In this document: piece after piece, positions 15,517 through 21,274 of the stretch
Position numbering within the stretch: the stretch's first letter is position 1
Layout of the letters: every line of letters begins with the position of its first letter
Source: JAZFYD01 sp036443405
GTDB lineage: Bacteria > Planctomycetota > PLA2
Assembly (NCBI GenBank): GCA_036443405.1
Contig: JAZFYD010000123.1
Span: 1 to 21,274, forward strand
Direction: 5' to 3'
Length of the DNA stretch: 21,274 nt
The notes under the pieces: model-generated
Databases searched by the model: none
The model's input: the letters and a program-made list of their open reading frames with translations, nothing else
What the model was told of the DNA's origin: nothing
Program-made: the position numbers and the translations under genes

Positions 15517-15531
15517 GCACAAGGTGTGCCA
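15517..15531 (-). promoter_or_regulatory. Candidate sigma-54 (RpoN) promoter for the polysaccharide operon
   Basis: The minus strand reads TGGCACACCTTGTGC. The -24 element TGGCAC is perfect, and the invariant GG and GC doublets are separated by exactly 10 bases, as required. The -12 element is GTGC instead of TTGC. It lies about 127 bases upstream of the chain-length determinant start and points at it. The site sits in a palindrome (GGCACA-AGG-TGTGCC, 15516-15530), so the opposite strand also shows a weaker -24/-12 match. Sigma-54 with an enhancer-binding protein (PrsR, with PrsK) is known to control PEP-CTERM-associated genes, which makes the site plausible here. Confidence 0.5.
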
Positions 15532-15726
15532 TCTCCTTTCTGGAGCAGTACTGACGTTTCAGATCGGTTCGCTCGCGACCATGCGTCCAATCCAATTCAA
15601 ACGAACGCCGACCGCTCCCACCCAGCACCCGCCGTTTCGGCGATTTGGCTGATTGGGAACCCTTCATTGTCGGAATCCTCGCTTGGATGGTCAAGCACAT
15701 CCCGGCACTTCCGTGCATAGGAACGA

Positions 15727-15743
15727 GATCACCGTCGGTGATC
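15727..15743 (-). terminator. Hairpin just after the small ORF, possible terminator
   Basis: A perfect palindrome, GATCACCG-T-CGGTGATC, one base past the TAG of the small minus-strand ORF. As RNA it can form a 7-bp stem with a 3-base loop. The downstream bases TCGTTCC are only weakly U-rich, so intrinsic termination is uncertain. Confidence 0.35.
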
Positions 15744-15744
15744 C

Positions 15745-15942
15745 CTAGTTGGCCTTGTCGGCGCGCCTCCGCCGTCTTTGTGCGATTCGAATACCGACCG
15801 CGATACCGAGGAAGATGCCACCTTCCACAAATAGTGCGAATGCCGGCACGTTGCCGAAGAACTCAGCGATCATTACCCTATCTCTCACTTGCGCGTCCCC
15901 ACCATCCGATTCGGCTAACATCGCCGTATCGAGGTGAGGCAC
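15745..15942 (-). CDS. Possible small single-span membrane protein (65 residues)
   Basis: I do not recognise this protein. From the GTG at 15942 it encodes 65 residues: a polar, acidic first half (about 1-30), then NVPAFALF leading into a hydrophobic, Gly-containing segment (about 33-55), then five consecutive arginines and a short tail ADKAN. Support for a real gene: GAGGAG seven bases before the GTG, a sigma-70-like promoter just upstream, and a hairpin just after the stop. A shorter form could start at ATG 15921 or 15873. The order VP motif, membrane helix, Arg cluster at the C-terminus resembles exosortase sorting tails, and the exosortase is the divergent neighbour. However, there is no N-terminal signal peptide in this form, so it may simply be a small inner-membrane protein. 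Confidence 0.4.
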   Translation of the reverse strand: MPHLDTAMLAESDGGDAQVRDRVMIAEFFGNVPAFALFVEGGIFLGIAVGIRIAQRRRRRADKAN

Positions 15943-15949
15943 CAGGTTA

Positions 15950-15955
15950 CTCCTC
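15950..15955 (-). promoter_or_regulatory. Ribosome binding site for the small ORF
   Basis: GAGGAG on the minus strand, seven bases before the GTG at 15942. It is the reason for choosing that start over the ATGs at 15921 and 15873. Confidence 0.4.
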
Positions 15956-15966
15956 AGACGCGGCAA

Positions 15967-15996
15967 ATCGTAGCCGAGCCCAAACCGGCTCGTCAA
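15967..15996 (-). promoter_or_regulatory. Candidate sigma-70 promoter for the small ORF
   Basis: On the minus strand, -35 TTGACG (15996-15991) and -10 TACGAT (15972-15967) are separated by 18 bases. They match the consensus at five and four of six positions. Transcription would start near 15960, giving a leader of under 20 bases before the GTG. Confidence 0.4.
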
Positions 15997-16068
15997 TGCC
16001 AAAAGCCACAATGAAACGCAAAATCCTGGGTTAATGGGTCGAGTTCGGTGGACACTGGCCCGATCAGA

Positions 16069-16090
16069 GAGGGCGTAGGGCCCTCGTTTT
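16069..16090 (+). terminator. Terminator-like hairpin in the exosortase leader
   Basis: GAGGGC (16069-16074) and GCCCTC (16080-16085) form a 6-bp GC-rich stem with a 5-base loop, followed by GTTTTG. It lies on the plus strand just before the exosortase start, with no plus-strand gene upstream to terminate, so it could act as an attenuator. Confidence 0.35.
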
Positions 16091-16122
16091 GCGGAAGGCG
16101 GGTCTCGAGCACCCTTTTGTCT

Positions 16123-17820
16123 ATGGAACAGCGCAACAGAAACATGCAATCCGGAGCTGAATCAGCCCCCTCTTTGGACACCAACGGAACGTGGGACCGG
16201 CGCTCTCAGATGGTTCTGGGGCTGCTCATGCTCGTCGCGTTCGCTCCGACGCTCTGGGAGACCATCGCGCAGGAGTGGTGGGTACGGCCGGAATGGAGCC
16301 ACGGTTTCCTCTTGCCGCCCATCGCCGCGTGGATGCTCTATCAGCGCCGTGATCGGCTGCGTGCGCTGGGGCTCAGCGCGGGGGCGGGCACCATGGCGCT
16401 TTCGACCCTCGCAACCTTGCTGGTCGTGCCCATGCTCGGCTTGCTGCTCCTTGGCGAGATGAAAGTCTCGTGGTTCCTGAAGCCCTATTCTGCGATCGCC
16501 TCCGTAATCCTCTTGGTCGTAGCGTTTTATGGGATCCGCGGCCTCCGCGTGCTCGCGGCTCCGCTGTTTGTGCTCCTCTTGGCGTGCCCTTGGCCGGGGC
16601 GGATCGAGATGGCCGTGACAGTGCCGTTGAAGCAGCACGCCGCGATTCTCGCGACGGGCCTGCTCGATCTCAGCGGCCTCCACTTGAACCTGGAGGGCAA
16701 CACGATCAGCCTGGCGGGCATCCGCGACATGTCGGTCGCAGACGCCTGCAGCGGGATCCGTTCCCTCATCGCCCTCACCACAATCACGATCCTGTCCTGC
16801 ATGACGATCTGGCGCCGTCACTGGGCGCTCCAGGTGGCCCTTGTGGTCTCCTGTGTGCCGATCGCCATTGCGCTGAACGGTTTCCGGATCTGGGTGACGG
16901 GCATGTTGTCCGTTCACGTCAGCGAGGAGGCCGCCAGCGGGTTCTTCCATCACGCCGAGGGTTTGCTCCTGTTCGGAGTCGCTGCCTTGATCGTCTGGGG
17001 GTTTTCCCGGCTTTTGACCATGATGTTCGGCGCGGGCCCCGATGACGGCGCGGAAGACGGCCTGGATCCGGAAAAGAGTGCAGAGCCGACCCCTGCGCCG
17101 GCCGATCCGGGAAGCCCCCCCGTTCGGATCCCGCTGTACGTCTGGGCAACCCGTACGTGTTTGGTGCTCGTCCTCGTGGCGACCAGCTTCGCGGTTTACA
17201 ACGTTCGTTCGCGCCTCGCCTCCAGCGACGCCGATCCGGCCGAGGTGGCGAAGTTCAAGAGCCGCTTGGACAAGATCCCGCTCGAACTGGCCGATGGCGA
17301 GTTCCACGGCCGGCGCGTCAAGACCGACCCCCAGATCGTAAAGGCGGCTGGCGCCGACAGTTACACCACTGTCGACTACGTCGACAACCCCGGCCACCAG
17401 TATCGAATCTACGTCGGCGGCTCGATCCGCAACTCCGAGAACTTCCACGCTCCGAGCTACTGCATGCCCGCACAGGGTTGGGAGATCCTCAAACAGGACG
17501 TCGTACCGTTCACCGCGTACGAAGACGCCGGGGACGCGACGATGCGCCGGCTGATCGCGCAAAAGGGCCGGCACAAGATGTTGGTCTACTACTGGTTCCA
17601 GGCTGGCGATCGATTCGCGGACCACGAGCTGTACATTCGCTGGTACCGGTTCCTGGATCTCATGAAGGGTGGCGAGCTGCCTCCCACGCTGATCGTGACC
17701 GTGTATGTGGACGTCCACAATTCCGTTGTGGAAACGGAACGGCGGGCCGCGAAGTTCCTCCGCTCCATCGGCGGGCCTCTTCGCGAGGCCGTCACTGCCG
17801 GGGTGAGGCCCACTGGCTAG
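16123..17820 (+). CDS. Exosortase with fused C-terminal EpsI domain
   Basis: A 565-residue inner-membrane transpeptidase-like protein. The N-terminal exosortase half (about 30-310) has roughly eight membrane helices and the family landmarks: EWWVRPEWSHGFLLPP, ADACSGIRSL with the catalytic Cys209, ALNGFRIW with Arg255, and FFHHAEG with His276/277, giving the Cys-Arg-His set. A Pro/Ala/Asp-rich linker and one more helix lead to an EpsI/DUF3485 domain (about 375-560) with NFHAPSYCMPAQGWEI (Cys447) and YYWFQAGDR. Exosortases cleave C-terminal sorting tails of exported proteins; EpsI is usually a separate gene beside them, though fused forms (for example XrtD type) are known. The start is uncertain: GTG 16048, ATG 16123 and ATG 16144 are all in frame without a clear ribosome site. 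I prefer 16123 because 16048 would place the terminator-like hairpin inside the gene. Confidence 0.9.
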   Translation: MEQRNRNMQSGAESAPSLDTNGTWDRRSQMVLGLLMLVAFAPTLWETIAQEWWVRPEWSHGFLLPPIAAWMLYQRRDRLRALGLSAGAGTMALSTLATLLVVPMLGLLLLGEMKVSWFLKPYSAIASVILLVVAFYGIRGLRVLAAPLFVLLLACPWPGRIEMAVTVPLKQHAAILATGLLDLSGLHLNLEGNTISLAGIRDMSVADACSGIRSLIALTTITILSCMTIWRRHWALQVALVVSCVPIAIALNGFRIWVTGMLSVHVSEEAASGFFHHAEGLLLFGVAALIVWGFSRLLTMMFGAGPDDGAEDGLDPEKSAEPTPAPADPGSPPVRIPLYVWATRTCLVLVLVATSFAVYNVRSRLASSDADPAEVAKFKSRLDKIPLELADGEFHGRRVKTDPQIVKAAGADSYTTVDYVDNPGHQYRIYVGGSIRNSENFHAPSYCMPAQGWEILKQDVVPFTAYEDAGDATMRRLIAQKGRHKMLVYYWFQAGDRFADHELYIRWYRFLDLMKGGELPPTLIVTVYVDVHNSVVETERRAAKFLRSIGGPLREAVTAGVRPTG

Positions 17821-17831
17821 AGAGAGTCTTC

Positions 17832-20800
17832 ATGCGAAAACCCTTGATCTTCATTCTCGCAGTGCTGATGCTCGCCGGGTTCTCCGGTGGCGCCTACTTG
17901 GTCTACAAGCGCGGCCTCACCCGCAAGGGACTGGCCGAGCGTGCCCACCGGGCCTATGTGACCAAGAACTATGAGGAGGCTCGCCGGTTGGCCGAGGAGC
18001 TTCTCGCGGGCGACCCGGATTCGGGAAACGCGTTCGAGATCCTCTGCCGCATCGCCCACGCCGAGGCTCGCTGGGCCGATCTCGAAACGATCGCCCGGAA
18101 GTGGTCCGCGCGGTACACGACCAACAAGCCCGCGGCGAAATATCTGCTCCTCGCGGTACAGAACACTTCCCAGCCAGGTGCCCTGTACGAGGAAGCGCTC
18201 AAGCTCGTTCCGTATCATCCCGATCTCGCGCTCTCCCGCCTGATCGCTCTGGTCGGCGCGAGTCCGCAGATGCCGCACCGGCTGCAGGCCGCCGAATTCG
18301 CGGTATCCCTGGCGACCATCTCCAAGAGCAACGCGATGCGAGCCGCCGCCCTGCACCTCGCCTCGCTCACGCAGTTCGAAGCGGCGAGGTTTTACTCGTC
18401 GGGACCCACGAAAGGAATCTGGGCGCGCCGGGCGCGCGACAACCAAAAGGGCGCACACGAATACATCGAGATCGCCAGGCAGGGCAAAGAGCGACAAGGC
18501 CTCCAGTTCTTGAAAGCGAACATCCAGCTCTTGTCGGAGGCCGAAGAGGATCGGGAGACGGCGCGCGCGTTCATCGAACAGGAGGCGGCTGCGGCCGAAA
18601 CCAACGACGAGATTCGCGCGCTGGACAACTCGCGCGTCTCGCTCGCGTTCTACTACCTCACGGTTTCCGAAGATCCCGACGCACTAACACTTGCCGTCAA
18701 TCTGGTTCGCGAGCTCCGCAAGTCGGACAAATTCCCGCTCTGGTTCTCGACAGTCCGCTGGGTCGCCGCCGCGGGTCACTTCCAGCAGGCCCAAGTTCTG
18801 GCGGAGGAGAAACCGTTCACGCCCGAACCCACATCGCTCTCCTTCTTGCGCGCCGAGATTCGGATGCGGAAAGAGGACGAGTTTTCCCGGAAGCAGGCGT
18901 ACGAAATTCTCAAAGACCTGGTGACCCGTGAAAACGCGTCGCCGGAGGATGCCCGCCGCGCGGCCGCGATTCTCGCGATCGGCGGAGACGTGGCGGCTTC
19001 CCTACAGATCCTGGATGACGCCGGTGTCCCTGAGCATCAGAGGCGTCTGGTGTCGTGGTTGAGCGCCGAATCCGAGGGAAACGTGACCCCGGCGCAGGGA
19101 ACCGAGGCCGTCGAGGGCATGGCCAAGGCGACCCAGAACTTCAACGAAAGTCTCTGGGTGATGCGGCAACTCGCCAAGCGGGATCCCGCGCGCTTGATCC
19201 TGTATCTCGACAAGAAGATCGCGCTCGGCGGCGATGACGTTCCCAGCCACCTCCTGCTGCGCGCCCAGGCGCGCCTCGCGACGGCCAATCGCGGCGACAA
19301 GGCAAACCAGGCGCTTGTGGACGCCGCGCGGGCCGACCTGGTTACGATTGATCAGACCGCAAAGGCGAACGCCCGCGTCCGGATCAGCGCCATGCAGTTT
19401 GCGCAGATTCTCAAGGACGCCGAGTTGGCCGGCCGCTTGTTCGCACCCGCACTTCGCGCCGGCGCGCCCGCCTATGTCTTTGTGCTTACGGCGCGGGACC
19501 CCGATTGGCGGAAGGCCCTCGGTAAAGGACTCGAGTCCGCCGTCGGCGAAGGCGAAGGGCGCGCGTACGTCGCGTTGTTGGCGGAGACCCTCCAGCAACC
19601 CGACGCCGACTTGGCAAAGTTGGCCGACGATTTGGTCTCGCGCGGCGCCAAGGGCGACTCGCGCCCCCACGCGCTGCGTCTGGCCATGCAGTTGGCAGCG
19701 GGCATCGGCGACAACGCCAAGACGGAGGAGATCGCGCGCCTGTGGGTCAAAGACGATCCTGAGGGGCAGGAACCCCGCGACCGGATGGCAACGGCACTCA
19801 TACGCTCGAAGAAATTCGAGGAGGTGGTGGAACGTTATCTCGCCGAGACCGAAAAGAGCCTCCCGCTCTATCAGAGCGTGGTGGGCGCACTCATGGAGGT
19901 GGAGCGCGGTTCCGAAGCCGCTGCCATGGCGTTGGAAGCTTTCGAGAAATACCGCGACCAACCGCTGGCACACCGCATCCTCGCGCTCGCCTACAACGCG
20001 AACGGCCAGCGCGACAGGGCCCTGGGCATCCTCAGCGTCGCGCCGCGCGACTACCAGAACCGGAAGCTCCGCGCCGGGCTGCTCTACGCACAGGGCGAAT
20101 ACCGTGTCGCGCGTCAGATCTACGAGGATCTCGTTGCTACCCAGTGGCGGGACACGTTCGTCTGGACCCGCCTCCGCGTGCTCTTGACGGAACCGAGCAG
20201 AGGCGGGGACCGCCCCGAGGATTTCCTGCAGCTCATCGGTTCCGCGATCGATCCCAAACGCGGTCCGCGATTGGCGAAACTTCACGTTTGGCTGCTCGGT
20301 CAGCGCTCGTCCGTGCTCGACATTCTTGGCCGTAACAAGGAAGCGTTGGCCGACTACCGGGCCATCCTCAAACTCACGCCGAACGACTGGAGGACTCTGA
20401 ACAATGCCGCGTGGATTCTCGCGCAGCGCGAGGAGGATCTCGACCAGGCCTTGGAGTTCGCGAAGCAGGCGCTCGGGCTATACATGAAGCCCGAGGGCGA
20501 CGGGTATCTCGCTGCGCACAAGGCGAGCCTTTTCGACACGCTGGCGGAGGTGCACGAGGCGCGTAAGGAGTGGGCCGAGGCGTTGGATGCCGCGACCACG
20601 GCGGCTGGCCTCGTGGAGGCGTCGCGAAAGAGCAAGGAGCAGGGCTACAAACACGAGTCCCAAGGCAACTACCTGCAACGCCGCGGCGAATTGTTGGTTC
20701 GTCTGGAACGCAAGGACGAGGCGTTCGAGATCGTCAAGACGATCCTCATCGACCACAGGAAGACGCGTGCGAGCGAATGGGCGCGTGCTCAGTTCCGGCC

Positions 20801-20876
20801 GCTCACCGGCCGCGCCTATCCGCGCCAGGGTATCGACATCGAGGATCGGGAGATGCGGCGGGTGATCCCGGAGTAG
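17832..20876 (+). CDS. Large membrane-anchored TPR-repeat protein, exosortase-linked
   Basis: A 1014-residue protein. It begins MRKPLIFILAVLMLAGFSGG, a hydrophobic N-terminal segment with a positive start; no lipobox cysteine follows, so it is probably an uncleaved anchor with the rest in the periplasm. Nearly all remaining sequence is helical, Ala/Leu/Glu/Arg-rich and TPR-like (for example AHRAYVTKNYEEARRLAEELL at the start and ADYRAILKLTPNDWRTLNNAAW near residue 840). It begins 11 bases after the exosortase stop with AGAGAG as ribosome site, so the two are one transcript. It resembles the PrsT-type TPR lipoproteins of PEP-CTERM loci in size and context but lacks the lipid signal. TPR arrays usually scaffold protein complexes; a role in docking the exosortase or the polysaccharide machinery is inference. 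The frame is open far upstream of 17832, but that part overlaps the exosortase and is shadow. Confidence 0.85.
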   Translation: MRKPLIFILAVLMLAGFSGGAYLVYKRGLTRKGLAERAHRAYVTKNYEEARRLAEELLAGDPDSGNAFEILCRIAHAEARWADLETIARKWSARYTTNKPAAKYLLLAVQNTSQPGALYEEALKLVPYHPDLALSRLIALVGASPQMPHRLQAAEFAVSLATISKSNAMRAAALHLASLTQFEAARFYSSGPTKGIWARRARDNQKGAHEYIEIARQGKERQGLQFLKANIQLLSEAEEDRETARAFIEQEAAAAETNDEIRALDNSRVSLAFYYLTVSEDPDALTLAVNLVRELRKSDKFPLWFSTVRWVAAAGHFQQAQVLAEEKPFTPEPTSLSFLRAEIRMRKEDEFSRKQAYEILKDLVTRENASPEDARRAAAILAIGGDVAASLQILDDAGVPEHQRRLVSWLSAESEGNVTPAQGTEAVEGMAKATQNFNESLWVMRQLAKRDPARLILYLDKKIALGGDDVPSHLLLRAQARLATANRGDKANQALVDAARADLVTIDQTAKANARVRISAMQFAQILKDAELAGRLFAPALRAGAPAYVFVLTARDPDWRKALGKGLESAVGEGEGRAYVALLAETLQQPDADLAKLADDLVSRGAKGDSRPHALRLAMQLAAGIGDNAKTEEIARLWVKDDPEGQEPRDRMATALIRSKKFEEVVERYLAETEKSLPLYQSVVGALMEVERGSEAAAMALEAFEKYRDQPLAHRILALAYNANGQRDRALGILSVAPRDYQNRKLRAGLLYAQGEYRVARQIYEDLVATQWRDTFVWTRLRVLLTEPSRGGDRPEDFLQLIGSAIDPKRGPRLAKLHVWLLGQRSSVLDILGRNKEALADYRAILKLTPNDWRTLNNAAWILAQREEDLDQALEFAKQALGLYMKPEGDGYLAAHKASLFDTLAEVHEARKEWAEALDAATTAAGLVEASRKSKEQGYKHESQGNYLQRRGELLVRLERKDEAFEIVKTILIDHRKTRASEWARAQFRPLTGRAYPRQGIDIEDREMRRVIPE

Positions 20877-20894
20877 GTTGAGTGGCAACTGCGA

Positions 20895-20912
20895 CCGCCG
20901 AGGCCTTGGCGG
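20895..20912. terminator. Imperfect palindrome between convergent genes, weak terminator candidate
   Basis: CCGCC-gAGGCCTt-GGCGG lies in the 67-base gap between the TPR gene and the convergent glycosyltransferase. Both arms are GC-rich, but neither side has a T tract, so it may be a factor-dependent stop or nothing. Confidence 0.2.
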
Positions 20913-20943
20913 ATGAGGAAGCCGTAAGGACTTCAATCAGAGG

Positions 20944-21274
20944 CTAGACGGCCGCCGCCGGCACCACTCTCTCAAAACGCGCCATCACCTCGCGCGACAC
21001 TTCGTCCCAGGTTCGCGCCGGCCGTGAGACCCGTTCGCCGCGTGCCAAGAGTGTCGCGAGGCCGCGCGCGACCGAAGCCGGCTCCAGCTTCGTGAACTCC
21101 GCTTCGCTCGCAGACGCGATCACCTCGTGCATCTCGGGCGAGTCGGTGAGAAGACATGGCGTGCCACATGCGAGGGACTCCAGGACCACGTTCGGGCAGC
21201 CCTCTCGCTCGCTGAGCAGCGCGGAGGCGTCGCTCGCTGAGAACCAGAACGGGATGCGCTCGTGGACCTCCGCG
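20944..21274 (-). CDS. Glycosyltransferase, GT4 family, C-terminal part; start lies outside the window
   Basis: The minus-strand frame is open from the window edge to TAG at 20946-20944, giving about 109 residues. It reads WFSASDASALLSEREGCPN followed by VVLESLACGTPCLLTD, the donor-sugar binding block of GT4 enzymes (E-G-x-P-N-V-x-L-E-S-L-A-x-G-x-P), then SPEMHEVI and a C-terminal helix region with RTWDEVSREVMARF. A GTG at 21189 could be mistaken for the start but lies within the conserved block. The specificity is not readable. It converges on the TPR gene and probably begins another polysaccharide transcription unit to the right. Confidence 0.88.
   Translation of the reverse strand, partial: AEVHERIPFWFSASDASALLSEREGCPNVVLESLACGTPCLLTDSPEMHEVIASASEAEFTKLEPASVARGLATLLARGERVSRPARTWDEVSREVMARFERVVPAAAV

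Larger units (their letters stand above)
15391..15744. other. Non-coding leader and upstream region of the polysaccharide operon
   Basis: About 350 bases between the chain-length determinant start and the end of the small minus-strand ORF. It contains the ribosome site at 15394-15399, the sigma-54-like site at 15517-15531 and a hairpin at 15727-15743. Open frames crossing it on both strands have no recognisable protein character. Bases 15532-15726 would be where an enhancer-binding protein sits if the sigma-54 site is real, but I found no convincing pair of palindromes there. Confidence 0.5.

Noticed and set aside
15645..16034. 129-codon plus-strand frame upstream of the exosortase
   Set aside because: No ribosome site, no domain character, and it runs antisense to the better-supported small ORF.
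1..21274. CRISPR arrays, tRNA/rRNA genes, insertion sequences, integrases
   Set aside because: Looked for on both strands by eye; no regularly spaced repeats, cloverleaf sequences or transposase/integrase motifs were found.

Overview
This window is a high-GC, densely packed Gram-negative locus for making, flipping and regulating an envelope polysaccharide, joined to an exosortase (protein-sorting) module. The gene set is the one that travels with exosortase A / PEP-CTERM type systems: sugar transferases, an XrtA-type polysaccharide deacetylase, a chain-length determinant, a tyrosine autokinase, paired asparagine-synthase-like amidotransferases, an exosortase and a large TPR protein. No taxonomic marker is present. 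A proteobacterial or other Gram-negative phylum with exosortases fits, but I cannot place it further.

Layout. (1) Positions 1-3341, plus strand: the end of one sugar transferase, an NodB-type polysaccharide deacetylase, a second deacetylase-like protein, and a second sugar transferase whose reading frame is broken near 2440. These genes overlap or nearly touch. (2) 3477-4640, minus strand: a lone GT4-type glycosyltransferase. (3) 4820-8685, plus strand: two asparagine-synthase-like amidotransferases overlapping by one base. Only the second has a normal N-terminal catalytic cysteine. (4) 15390 down to 8682, minus strand: a five-gene operon in the order chain-length determinant, tyrosine kinase, initiating sugar-phosphate transferase, UDP-GlcNAc 2-epimerase, Wzx-like flippase. 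A good sigma-54-like -24/-12 site lies upstream. (5) 15391-16122: regulatory DNA with a possible 65-residue membrane protein on the minus strand. (6) 16123-20876, plus strand: an exosortase fused to an EpsI domain, then a 1014-residue membrane-anchored TPR protein. (7) 20944-21274, minus strand: the end of another glycosyltransferase.

How the parts fit (inference from families). The UDP-GlcNAc 2-epimerase supplies a ManNAc-type precursor. The initiating transferase loads the first sugar-phosphate on undecaprenyl phosphate, and the GT4 enzymes extend the repeat unit. The amidotransferases and deacetylases modify sugars, the flippase moves the unit across the inner membrane, and the Wzz/BY-kinase pair controls chain length. 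The exosortase-EpsI protein would process C-terminally tagged exported proteins, probably linking them to this polysaccharide. No outer-membrane export porin (Wza type), Wzy polymerase or clear PEP-CTERM substrate is seen. The nearest thing to a substrate is the tail of the small ORF at 15745-15942, and that is speculative. I saw no tRNA, rRNA, CRISPR array, insertion sequence or integrase.
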